DNA of 10,722 nucleotides from Anaerolineaceae bacterium UBA4799 (GCA_002402725.1 DHGL01000001.1:1-10722); one strand, 5' to 3'; positions 1 to 6,870 are shown, counted from the stretch's first letter. The notes: generated by a model not told the origin, from the sequence alone. Numbers and translations are program-made.

Positions 1-2
1 CC

Positions 3-1127
3 TGCGAAAAAGCGACCCGACCATTGGAATCGTTTAGCGATGATGACCTGGCATATCTGATTCATGTTCGGCTGCGAACTTTGCAAGGGCCAGCATCGAA
101 GAAAATAGAGCCCTTGGAAATAAATGAATTAATACAGCGCTTGAAAGAACTCAATCAGAAATATACTGATCTGGAACGTGAGCTCATTGCCACACAGGAA
201 TCGAAAAAGAACATACAGGCAGAGAAGGCAGCACTGGAAGCCCACTTAGCTGCCCTTCGACAGATTCAGATAGATGAGGTTGCCCAGGACATTCAATCCC
301 CAAAATCGGGTACTGAAGAATCGAGGGACCTTACGCCTGTTCCGGATTGGGTAAAAACCTGGCAGTCGTCCAAGAACTATGAAAAAACATCGGCGGCAAT
401 TTTTGTGATGGGTGAAATGGGGATTGCTTTACGACCATCCATCATAAAGCAAATGGCAAAACGCCTTTCCTTATCAACCGCAAACAAAAACCTGGATGAA
501 GCCTTGAATTGGTTAATGTCACTGGAAGGAAATGAATTCCCAATCTTGGTTGAACAGATAAGCGGTGTTGTTGAGCAGGGATCCAGTTCTGGAGGAAATC
601 AACCTGCAGTACTGCATTTGACTCGGGATGGTCAAGTTGCATACCAGGTATTAACTGGAAAAATTCCCAAGGAGAATGAATTTGATACCCTAATAAGACA
701 CCATTCTTCACCGGAACATACCATTCTAAATATTCAGGCTGGGGAAATCCTGGCTGATGAAGGTTACAGAATTCAAGGACGGGCACAAGCAATTAATTTA
801 TCCAATGGTGAAACTTATATCCCAGATATTATTGCTGTGGATCCAAAAACAGGAGAGGTAATATTCGTCGAAGTAGAGCGAGATGTGAGTAAGGATCAAA
901 TCTCTAGAAAAACGAAGTGGATGAAGTTTTACGAAGCCTCGAATGGAAACATGTATGTTTTTTGTGATAATCTGAACTGCCAGCGAGCTATTCAGGGAGA
1001 AATCAATCTTGCTCTCGGTGGGCTGATGTATAACTCGTTATTAACCAACTTGCATGGATTAAGAAATGGGAAACGCTCTGAAAAAGATGGCAGTATTTGG
1101 TTCTCTCAGAGGCGAGGGAGTAAATAA
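3..1127 (+). CDS. Partial protein with coiled coil, winged-helix-like middle and PD-(D/E)xK-like C-terminus
   Basis: The frame is open from base 3, so the gene probably begins upstream of the window; the first in-window start is a TTG at 24 with no good ribosome site. Residue numbers count from that TTG. Residues about 28-85 are rich in E, K, L and Q in a coiled-coil pattern. Residues about 115-180 look like a winged-helix fold. The C-terminal part has P267-D268, then after a short loop E283-V-E285, followed by basic residues (SRKTKWMKFYE). This resembles a PD-(D/E)xK nuclease-like core, although EVE replaces the usual ExK. Similar layouts occur in replication-relaxation-type proteins and in accessory proteins of conjugative elements, but I do not recognise a specific family. 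The gene is visibly AT-richer than everything after 1405, which suggests separate ancestry, possibly mobile. Coding status is secure; function is not. Confidence 0.75.
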   Translation, partial: CEKATRPLESFSDDDLAYLIHVRLRTLQGPASKKIEPLEINELIQRLKELNQKYTDLERELIATQESKKNIQAEKAALEAHLAALRQIQIDEVAQDIQSPKSGTEESRDLTPVPDWVKTWQSSKNYEKTSAAIFVMGEMGIALRPSIIKQMAKRLSLSTANKNLDEALNWLMSLEGNEFPILVEQISGVVEQGSSSGGNQPAVLHLTRDGQVAYQVLTGKIPKENEFDTLIRHHSSPEHTILNIQAGEILADEGYRIQGRAQAINLSNGETYIPDIIAVDPKTGEVIFVEVERDVSKDQISRKTKWMKFYEASNGNMYVFCDNLNCQRAIQGEINLALGGLMYNSLLTNLHGLRNGKRSEKDGSIWFSQRRGSK

Positions 1128-1130
1128 AAG

Positions 1131-1153
1131 AGAATGGTGTGTCACACCGTTCT
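1131..1153 (+). terminator. Stem-loop after the partial gene, possible terminator
   Basis: Nine base pairs (AGAATGGTG with CACCGTTCT, one G-U wobble) enclose the 5-base loop TGTCA and begin three bases after the upstream TAA. No T-run follows (TGGTACATC), so this is either a weak or Rho-assisted terminator or a 3'-end-protecting hairpin. Confidence 0.4.
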
Positions 1154-1330
1154 TGGTACATCATTCCTCTAGAGTCTATAAGGGAACGATGTTTTATTTA
1201 TTTTTGAACAGAGATTTGTATATTTGTTGAATCAAGTCAAATATAGAATCTGGCTCAAAAAAAGACGAATATGGAGTATTAATATTTCGTTTGTCGGAAT
1301 ATAAATTATTTCGATAAATTGTTACTGCCC

Positions 1331-1372
1331 TTGACAATTAACATTGAATTGATTAACATATCATTATATTAT
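1331..1372 (+). promoter_or_regulatory. Candidate sigma-70-type promoter of the arsR operon
   Basis: A consensus -35 box TTGACA (1331-1336) is followed after 17 bases by TAACAT (1354-1359). A second, overlapping option is TTGAAT (1344-1349), 17 bases, then TATTAT (1367-1372), which matches the -10 consensus at five of six positions. Either choice puts the -10 region inside the palindrome at 1358-1377, as expected for a promoter repressed by the gene it drives. The start site cannot be fixed by eye. Confidence 0.6.
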
Positions 1373-1377
1373 GATAT
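1358..1377. promoter_or_regulatory. Palindromic operator, probable ArsR/SmtB-family site
   Basis: Perfect 7-base inverted arms ATATCAT and ATGATAT are separated by TATATT. The palindrome overlaps the candidate -10 boxes and ends 27 bases before the ATG of the ArsR-type gene. ArsR/SmtB repressors are known to bind AT-rich imperfect palindromes in their own promoters, so autoregulation is the simplest inference. The region is very AT-rich, so some palindromic character could arise by chance. Confidence 0.5.
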
Positions 1378-1404
1378 ATAAATATAACATACTGGGAGTC
1401 TGAA

Positions 1405-1758
1405 ATGCTAAATATTACCAACGCAGAAGGAGTTGAATTGCAGGCCAAGTTGTTCCGCGGCTTTGGCGACCCTGCGCGCTTGAACATATTGCAGGTGCTG
1501 CGCAACGGCCCTATGACCGTTACGGAAATTGTCACAGCCACCTGTATGAGCCAATCCAATACCTCCAACCATCTGCGTTGTTTGCGCGAATGCGGTCTGG
1601 TTGCTGCTGAACAACAGGGCAAGTTTGTCCTTTATCGCCTGAGCGATGATCGAGTGGGAAACTTGCTAGCAATCGGCGAATCATTGTTGTCTGATGTCGC
1701 CCGTGGGGTGTATGAGTGTACCCGCTATAACCTTCCACAGGATGGAAGTCAGAGATAA
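1405..1758 (+). CDS. ArsR/SmtB-family metal sensor repressor, CmtR-like (Cd/Pb)
   Basis: This 117-residue protein has the length and winged-helix layout of ArsR/SmtB repressors: helices around GDPARLNILQVL, then the recognition segment SQSNTSNHLRCLRECGLV, then the beta wing (QQGKFVLYRL). In the recognition helix C59 and C63 are spaced C-x3-C, and C105 lies in the C-terminal tail. Mycobacterium tuberculosis CmtR senses Cd(II)/Pb(II) with Cys57, Cys61 and Cys102 in equivalent places, so a similar thiolate site is likely here. The cysteines of classical ArsR (ELCVC) and the N-terminal cysteines of CadC are absent. The extra C47 is not part of the CmtR set. The start ATG has GGGAG six bases upstream. 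It is the first gene of the operon and probably represses it, releasing DNA when metal binds. The family call is secure; metal specificity is inferred. Confidence 0.9.
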   Translation: MLNITNAEGVELQAKLFRGFGDPARLNILQVLRNGPMTVTEIVTATCMSQSNTSNHLRCLRECGLVAAEQQGKFVLYRLSDDRVGNLLAIGESLLSDVARGVYECTRYNLPQDGSQR

Positions 1759-1765
1759 AAGTATT

Positions 1766-2248
1766 ATGAAAACAAGCCTTCGGATCTTCATTCCCTTAAT
1801 TCTCTCCCTCTTTCTAGATGGATTGACCAAGGTTCTGGTTGAACAGACATTATCCTCGACCACGCAAATCCTTGGTAATTTTTTCCGTTTGACCCTCGGT
1901 TACAACACAGGCGTAGCGTTCGGACTTTTTGCCTCCGGTGGGACATTTCCTCTCATCGTCACTGGCATCATCATTGTTGGATTAGTCATCTGGCTCGTAG
2001 GGGCATTACGCCGCGGTGAATTTCCAATTGCTACGCATATCCCCATTGGGATGATCCTTGGTGGTGCGGCAGCGAATTTCGCTGACCGCATTCCAGATGG
2101 ACGGGTGACAGATTTTCTGGATTTTGGCCTGGGCGCTGCGCGCTGGCCAACATTCAACCTGGCGGATAGCTTTATCGTGGTGGGGACCGCCATCCTGCTG
2201 TGGATCAGCCTGGTGAGCAAACGTCCTGGACGGGATCAACCATCATGA
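1766..2248 (+). CDS. lspA: Signal peptidase II (prolipoprotein signal peptidase), PbrC-like context
   Basis: LspA is an integral membrane aspartic protease that removes signal peptides from lipidated prolipoproteins. Starting at ATG 1766 gives 160 residues, the usual length. Upstream in-frame ATGs (1694, 1742) lie inside the arsR gene and would add a tail with no family match. Visible signatures are LDGLTK (D18), YNTGVAFG (N47), GGAAANFADR (N104, D107), GRVTDF with D116 and FNLADS with D134; the last two are the catalytic aspartate pair of the family. Four hydrophobic segments fit the known topology. It starts seven bases after the arsR stop and overlaps the next gene by ATGA. A signal peptidase II in a metal-efflux operon parallels PbrC of the Cupriavidus lead operon, so this is probably a dedicated paralogue rather than the housekeeping enzyme. 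Confidence 0.92.
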   Translation: MKTSLRIFIPLILSLFLDGLTKVLVEQTLSSTTQILGNFFRLTLGYNTGVAFGLFASGGTFPLIVTGIIIVGLVIWLVGALRRGEFPIATHIPIGMILGGAAANFADRIPDGRVTDFLDFGLGAARWPTFNLADSFIVVGTAILLWISLVSKRPGRDQPS

Positions 2249-2874
2249 AAGCACTCCGCATCCTCTTACTCTCCCTTCTGGCACTGGTCGGCGCGAGCCT
2301 GATCTGGCGCTGGTCCAGTCACCGGCGCTCGCTCCCCTGCCCAACCTGGTTGTCTGGGTTGGTGGAAGGTCCGGTGATGGATCGCGTCCTGGGCACGCAG
2401 ACGACCCTCGACCGCATCGGTCTAAAACCCGGCCAGCGCGTGTTGGAGATAGGCTCGGGACCCGGCCGGTTACTGATCCCAGCCGTGCGACGCGTGTTGC
2501 CCGGCGGCGAAGTTATCGGCTTGGATATCCAGCCGGGAATGATTGAACGGCTCAAAGCGCGTGCAGCTCGGGCAGGGGTATCGAACCTGACGGCGATGCT
2601 GGGCGATGCCACCCAATCCCATTTCTCACCAGAGACCTTCGATGTAATCTATTTTTGCACGGTGCTTGGCGAAATTCCCGACCATGAAACTGCGCTCCGG
2701 CAGTGTTACGAAGCTCTCAAGCCGGGCGGACTGCTCTCCATCACGGAAATCTTCCCCGACCCGCACTATCAATCGCGCGCGATGGTGCAGCGGTTAGCCG
2801 AGTCGGCGGGCTTCCATCTGAAAGAGATTCACGGCGCATGGCATTTTTACACGGCCAACTTTGTCAAGGAATGA
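2245..2874 (+). CDS. Membrane-anchored class I SAM-dependent methyltransferase
   Basis: The 209-residue product has an N-terminal hydrophobic segment (about residues 4-22, LRILLLSLLALVGASLIW) followed by basic residues, which suggests a signal anchor with the catalytic domain on the cytoplasmic side. The class I methyltransferase fold is clear: motif I VLEIGSGPGR at 67-76, the acidic end of strand 2 in GLDIQP (D94), GDA at 120-122, then a motif IV-like FDVIYFCTVLGEIPD and the post-motif LKPGGLLSITE. The set resembles UbiE/Methyltransf_11-type enzymes. The few cysteines (C32, C138, C154) do not form the cysteine set of arsenite methyltransferase ArsM. ATG 2245 overlaps the lspA stop as ATGA, with GGGA nine bases upstream, so translation is probably coupled. 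The substrate is unknown; coupling to the ligase suggests a small lipid or aromatic acid metabolite, but that is inference. Confidence 0.87.
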   Translation: MKALRILLLSLLALVGASLIWRWSSHRRSLPCPTWLSGLVEGPVMDRVLGTQTTLDRIGLKPGQRVLEIGSGPGRLLIPAVRRVLPGGEVIGLDIQPGMIERLKARAARAGVSNLTAMLGDATQSHFSPETFDVIYFCTVLGEIPDHETALRQCYEALKPGGLLSITEIFPDPHYQSRAMVQRLAESAGFHLKEIHGAWHFYTANFVKE

Positions 2875-4265
2875 GTGCATCGATGATTGCAGCGACGGTA
2901 GACCATGTGTTGAGTGAATATGAGAGGCATACTACCTCACCTGTAACGGTGAAAAGAGCTGCGTCCATGGTGGAAAAACTGTTAAAACCTGATGGCAAGG
3001 CGTCCGTGCTCCACGAGATCCAGAGGCGGCGCCTGCGCTTTGCCATGCATTATGTATACCAACGCTCCCCGTTTTATTGCGAGTCGTTTGACCAGGCTGG
3101 CGCGCGCCCATCAGACGTTTGTACTTCCGATGATTTGCGGAAACTCCCGTTCACTACTTCCAAAGATATTCTCGAATGGGAGCGTTTTTTGTGTGTGTCT
3201 GAAGACGAACTGGCTGCCGTATTTACGACCTCTGGCATGACGGGCGAGCCAAAGCGTGTCTATTACTCCTTTCGGGATATGCAAGCATTGATAAATTTCG
3301 ATGCATTAGCCCTGCGCTTGGTGCACCGGGGGCGGCTCGTCGTATTGGTTGCATTGCCCATGCGACACGGCTTATGGATGGGGTCGGCCTCCGCACAGCG
3401 CGTGGTTGAACGGGCAGGGGGACTGCCACTCGCCGTTGGCGCAGATGATCCACGAGAAACCTTGACGTGGATGAAACGGTTTGAGCCGAACTTGGTGATG
3501 TCGTCGCCGTCGTACATGACGGCCTTGACGAGTGAGGCGGAGCGATCCGGATATCGCCAGCGGCTGGACGCGGTTCTGCTCGGCGGCGAGACGTTGTCTG
3601 AATCGCAAAAGGTATATTTCCGAGACTATTGGGGGGCTCAGGTTTTCAATAGTTACGGCTCGACCGAAATTGGCGGTGCACAAACAATCGGTTTCCCCGG
3701 ATGTATTGCATGTCACCTGAACGATTTGCACCTCGTTACCGAAATCATCCATCCCGAAACAGGTGCGCCGGCCCAGGAAGGCGAGTTGGTGTTCACCACG
3801 CTAGCACGGGAAGGCATGCCACTCGTGCGCTATCGTTCTGGGGATTTGGCGCGATGGTCGGACTGTCCTTGCCAATCGTCATTCAACGCAGTGCAACTGA
3901 TGGGACGTAACGACGATATGCTCGTTGCACGCGACATGAATCTGTATGGTCACATTCTGGCCGAGACTGTTGCGAAAATACCAGGAGCGAGTGGGCGGGT
4001 GGAGATCGTGCTGGACAAGGTTGCACTGACAGATCGGCTCATTGTGAGCGTCGAGGGCGATGACGTGTCACGAGAGGCCTTGAAACGATCCCTTTTTACA
4101 GCCTATCCTGAATTGCGCACGAATACCTTGAATGGCAATCTCATCTTAGTGATCGAAACAGGCGCAAACCTGGATCGACAGATTAAAGCTCTCAGAATTG
4201 TGGATAGAAGGGAACAGCAGCAGAAGATCAGCCTGCACGACAAAACCGGAATAGAGGCGACATAA
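2871..4265 (+). CDS. AMP-forming acyl-CoA ligase of the phenylacetate-CoA ligase / F390-synthetase-like family
   Basis: This 464-residue ANL-superfamily enzyme should activate a carboxylic acid with ATP to an acyl-AMP and then form a thioester. Seen in order: the phosphate-binding loop TTSGMTGEPK (119-128), the A5 motif NSYGSTE (to 266), YRSGDL (321-326), the hinge-region GRNDDM (345-350), and a C-terminal K439 in IKALRIVDRR that fits the A10 lysine. Cysteine pairs C278/C281 and C332/C334 resemble the structural metal site of PaaK-like relatives. ATG 2871 overlaps the methyltransferase stop as ATGA, but its AGGA lies directly against it; ATG 2883 with AAGGA 12 bases upstream is an alternative and would shorten the protein by four residues. 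A longer upstream frame would lie inside the methyltransferase gene and is rejected. The substrate is unknown, and such an enzyme is unusual between metal-resistance genes. Confidence 0.87.
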   Translation: MSASMIAATVDHVLSEYERHTTSPVTVKRAASMVEKLLKPDGKASVLHEIQRRRLRFAMHYVYQRSPFYCESFDQAGARPSDVCTSDDLRKLPFTTSKDILEWERFLCVSEDELAAVFTTSGMTGEPKRVYYSFRDMQALINFDALALRLVHRGRLVVLVALPMRHGLWMGSASAQRVVERAGGLPLAVGADDPRETLTWMKRFEPNLVMSSPSYMTALTSEAERSGYRQRLDAVLLGGETLSESQKVYFRDYWGAQVFNSYGSTEIGGAQTIGFPGCIACHLNDLHLVTEIIHPETGAPAQEGELVFTTLAREGMPLVRYRSGDLARWSDCPCQSSFNAVQLMGRNDDMLVARDMNLYGHILAETVAKIPGASGRVEIVLDKVALTDRLIVSVEGDDVSREALKRSLFTAYPELRTNTLNGNLILVIETGANLDRQIKALRIVDRREQQQKISLHDKTGIEAT

Positions 4266-4277
4266 GGAGACGACAAA

Positions 4278-4673
4278 ATGGGACAAAAGGAAAAATTCGA
4301 TTACACGGTGCAAACCGCCAGGAACGTGGATGAGGCGGTGGCCGCGATCGGGGCCAAAGCGCAGTAAAAGGGGTTTCGCGTCCTGTACGTTCACGATGTC
4401 CAGGCAACCCTGGCTGCCAAAGGGTTCACGACCGAACCCATGAAAATCATCGAAATATGCAATGCGAAGTATGCCAACCAGGTATTGGCGAGGGATAAAA
4501 AAATCTCTCTCATGTTGCCCTGCCCGATCAGCGTTTTCGTGGAGGAAGGAAAAACTTACATCAGCGCATTCAAACCGCGAATTTTGTCCGATTATTACCC
4601 CGACGTTGGCATCGAAGAGATTGCCGGAGAAGTGGAAAAGATCGTCATTAGTCTGGTTGAAGAATCCAGATAA
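4278..4673 (+). pseudogene. DUF302-family gene interrupted by an in-frame TAA stop
   Basis: The frame from ATG 4278 has a strong ribosome site (AAGGAG, eight bases upstream) and encodes 29 residues (MGQKEKFDYTVQ through GAKAQ), then TAA at 4365-4367, then continues in the same frame as KGFRVLYVHDVQATLAAKG to a TAA at 4671. Joined, the two parts give about 131 codons that read as a complete DUF302 domain: an N-terminal 'fdeav' helix, GF-x-VL, EICNAKYANQVL, LMLPCPISVFVE. DUF302 function is poorly known; it is often seen near metal and redox genes. One substitution (for example from GAA, CAA or AAA) would explain the stop. An ATG at 4440 could restart a 77-residue C-terminal piece, but it has no good ribosome site. 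TAA ends other genes here, so recoding is unlikely. A sequencing error is possible. Confidence 0.8.
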
Positions 4674-4694
4674 TTAACTCTGATTGGAGAAACT

Positions 4695-6821
4695 ATGGAA
4701 TCAAACAAGATCGAAGTACGAGTAAGTAATTTGGACTGCGAACACGATGCAGCCAACATCGAACGAGGGTTAGAAGGTTTTCCAGGCGTAGTCGGGTTGA
4801 AGGTTTATCCGAAATCAGCCAAAGTATCCCTGACCTTTGACCCTGATCAGACCAACCCAAGTATTCTGAAACAAAAACTGGACACCCTGGGTTTTCCACC
4901 TCAAAAAGGGATGGAAATGGCTGAACAGCCAAAACCATGGAAAAATCCCAAAGTGCTGACCTCGGTGGCTTCCGGTGTCCTGCTTCTGGTTGGCTGGCTT
5001 ATAAGTCTGGCTGGTGCACCAGCAGTCATCTCAACTGTTATTTTTATTGCAGCGATTTTGATTGGCGGATACTTCTTTGGCCGCGAAGCTATTGAAGAAT
5101 TGATCTTCGAGCGCCAGATAGGTATCGAACTTCTGATGAGCGTCGCTGCGATTACGGCTGCCGTCATGGGTGAGCCGTTGGAAGGGGCTATGCTGGTCTT
5201 CCTCTATTCCATTAGCGAAGCCGCTGAGGGCTACACAGAAGAGAAAACTCGCGCGGCGATTAAAGCGCTGATGAACCTCGCACCCAAGGTGGCGCTGGTT
5301 CGACGCAATGGTCGCGAGCTGGAGATCCTGGTCGAAGAGCTGGTGGTTGGGGATGTGTTCATCGTCAAACCGGGGCAGTCCATAGCGACCGATGGCGAAG
5401 TGCTGGTCGGGACTTCCAGCGTCAACCAGGCCCCCGTAACCGGCGAGAGCGTCCCGGTGGAGAAGCAGTTGGGCGACCCGGTCTTTGCCGGTAGCATAAA
5501 TGGCGAGGGCGCGCTTGAGGTACGAGCGACCAAGACCTTTGCGGATAACACCATCGCCCGCATTATCACCATGGTCGAAGAAGCCCAGGAAAAGAAAGGC
5601 AAAAGCCAACGCTTCATTGAGCGATTTGGCGCGCGCTACAGCCCGATCGTTTTGTTGATCGGTATCCTGATTGCGGTGGTTCCTCCCTTTGCCTTTGCTG
5701 CCGACTGGACGACCTGGATCACGCGTGCCACGGTGTTCATCGTCGCGGCAGCTCCCTGCGCCCTGGTCATCTCCATCCCCATCACGTTGGTGGCTTCTTT
5801 GGGTACCGGCGCGCGGAATGGGGTGCTTATCAAAGGGGGCGTGTACGTCGAGGAGCTGGCAAAAGTCAAGGTGGTGGCGATGGACAAGACCGGTACGCTG
5901 ACCCGCGGCGAACCGGAAGTGACTGATGTGGTTCTTCTTCGCCAGGACGCGGATCGAATGACAACCTCAAAGCTGGAACTGTTGGCTGTGACTGCCGGAA
6001 TCGAGCGGCGCAGTGGCCACCCGCTAGCTCAGGCTATCGTCCGTCACGCAGAACAACAGCAGGTCCAACCTGCCGATCTTAGCGATTTTCGTTCATTAAC
6101 CGGGGCGGGTGCTTCTGCCCGTTTGGATGGACGAACAATTTATGTTGGCAGCCCGGACCTGTTCCAATCAAAGCTGGGAATCTCTCTGGAAAGCTCCTGG
6201 GAGGACATCAATCATCTGCAGAGCGAAGGAAAAACCGTGGTCGTGCTGGGTGATGAACAAGCTCCCTGGGGCATGATTGCCATCCGTGACAACATCCGTC
6301 CCAACGCACAGAAAGCGATCGATGCGATGCACGCCGCGGGAGCTGAAAAAGTGGTCATGCTGACCGGCGACAATGAGCGTACCGCCCAGGCTATCGCCCG
6401 CGAATTGGGGATCGATGAAGTGTACGCCGACCTGAAACCTGAGGATAAGGCGATCAAGGTACGCGACCTGACTTCCCGGTATGGGCACGTGGCGATGGTA
6501 GGCGATGGGGTCAACGATGCCCCTGCGCTCGCCGAGGCGACGGTTGGCGTCGCGATGGGAGCGGCGGGGACAGATGTGGCTCTGGAGACGGCTGACGTGG
6601 CATTGATGGCCGACGATCTAGAGAAACTGGCTTATGCGCTTCACCTGGCGAAGCGCAATCAATCGGTGGTGAATCAAAACCTGGCTCTTTCGATAGTTGT
6701 GATCAGTGTATTAATTATCGGCGCGGTGGGCGGTTGGTTCACCCTACCGATCGCCGTGCTGGCCCATGAAATCAGCGAATTCGTCGTCATCGGCAGCGGC
6801 TTACGTATGCTGCGGTCGTAA
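4695..6821 (+). CDS. Heavy-metal P1B-type ATPase with atypical APC transport motif
   Basis: This 708-residue ATP-driven pump should export metal cations across the cytoplasmic membrane. Catalytic motifs are complete: TGES (249-252) in the actuator domain, phosphorylated D397 in DKTGT, SGHPL with H442, TGDN (557-560) and GDGVND (603-608). The N-terminal 70 residues have the HMA ferredoxin-like pattern, but the metal loop reads LDCEHD with a single Cys (C15). In the membrane site, APC (353-355) replaces CPC. The last helix has AHEISEF (H691, E692, S694), recalling the HEGS-type motif of P1B-4 pumps (Co, Fe, Zn, Cd) rather than the lone Asp of ZntA/CadA. C15 and C355 are the only cysteines. GGAG lies five bases before ATG 4695, and the gene starts 21 bases after the DUF302 frame. 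Together with the CmtR-like sensor, divalent soft-metal export (Cd, Pb, Zn) is likely; P1B-4-type substrates remain possible. Confidence 0.93.
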   Translation: MESNKIEVRVSNLDCEHDAANIERGLEGFPGVVGLKVYPKSAKVSLTFDPDQTNPSILKQKLDTLGFPPQKGMEMAEQPKPWKNPKVLTSVASGVLLLVGWLISLAGAPAVISTVIFIAAILIGGYFFGREAIEELIFERQIGIELLMSVAAITAAVMGEPLEGAMLVFLYSISEAAEGYTEEKTRAAIKALMNLAPKVALVRRNGRELEILVEELVVGDVFIVKPGQSIATDGEVLVGTSSVNQAPVTGESVPVEKQLGDPVFAGSINGEGALEVRATKTFADNTIARIITMVEEAQEKKGKSQRFIERFGARYSPIVLLIGILIAVVPPFAFAADWTTWITRATVFIVAAAPCALVISIPITLVASLGTGARNGVLIKGGVYVEELAKVKVVAMDKTGTLTRGEPEVTDVVLLRQDADRMTTSKLELLAVTAGIERRSGHPLAQAIVRHAEQQQVQPADLSDFRSLTGAGASARLDGRTIYVGSPDLFQSKLGISLESSWEDINHLQSEGKTVVVLGDEQAPWGMIAIRDNIRPNAQKAIDAMHAAGAEKVVMLTGDNERTAQAIARELGIDEVYADLKPEDKAIKVRDLTSRYGHVAMVGDGVNDAPALAEATVGVAMGAAGTDVALETADVALMADDLEKLAYALHLAKRNQSVVNQNLALSIVVISVLIIGAVGGWFTLPIAVLAHEISEFVVIGSGLRMLRS

Positions 6822-6836
6822 TCATTGCAACGTATC

Positions 6837-6870
6837 GGTCCGGCAGGGTTTGAAAGCTCCCTGCCGGATC
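6837..6870 (+). terminator. Strong hairpin after the ATPase gene, terminator or attenuator
   Basis: A 10-bp perfect stem (TCCGGCAGGG with CCCTGCCGGA) around the loop TTTGAAAGCT extends to 12 pairs with one G-U. A T5 run follows only at 6879-6883, eight bases after the stem, so termination may be partial. It separates the metal ATPase from the NadE-like gene, whose ribosome site lies just downstream, and could reduce read-through. Confidence 0.5.

Larger units (their letters stand above)
1128..1404. other. AT-rich intergenic region between the partial gene and the metal operon
   Basis: This 277-base gap has no convincing ORF on either strand. It holds a stem-loop just after the upstream stop codon, a weak 8-bp inverted repeat at 1282-1302 (loop of five, one G-T pair), and at its right end the promoter and operator of the ArsR-type gene. 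It also marks the switch from the AT-rich upstream gene to the GC-richer operon. Confidence 0.7.

Noticed and set aside
1282..1302. Imperfect hairpin in the AT-rich gap as a regulatory RNA or second operator
   Set aside because: Eight pairs with one wobble in very AT-rich DNA, away from the promoter and without similarity to the 1358-1377 palindrome; not distinguishable from chance.
1694..1765. 24-residue N-terminal extension of LspA
   Set aside because: It overlaps arsR, has no hydrophobic or family character, and the start at 1766 gives the normal length of 160.
2703..2870. 56-residue N-terminal extension of the acyl-CoA ligase
   Set aside because: It overlaps the methyltransferase gene in another frame and has no family similarity; the ATGA start at 2871 fits length and context.
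2245..2874. Methyltransferase as arsenite methyltransferase ArsM
   Set aside because: The conserved ArsM cysteines are absent and the protein has an N-terminal membrane anchor and general UbiE-like motifs.
4365..4367. TAA as a recoded sense codon (alternative genetic code)
   Set aside because: Several other genes in the window (arsR, ligase, ATPase, LuxR regulator) end in TAA, so TAA is an ordinary stop here.
5031..5609. 192-residue minus-strand ORF opposite the ATPase
   Set aside because: It lies wholly within the strongly supported P-type ATPase, has no recognisable domain or ribosome site, and is a frame shadow.
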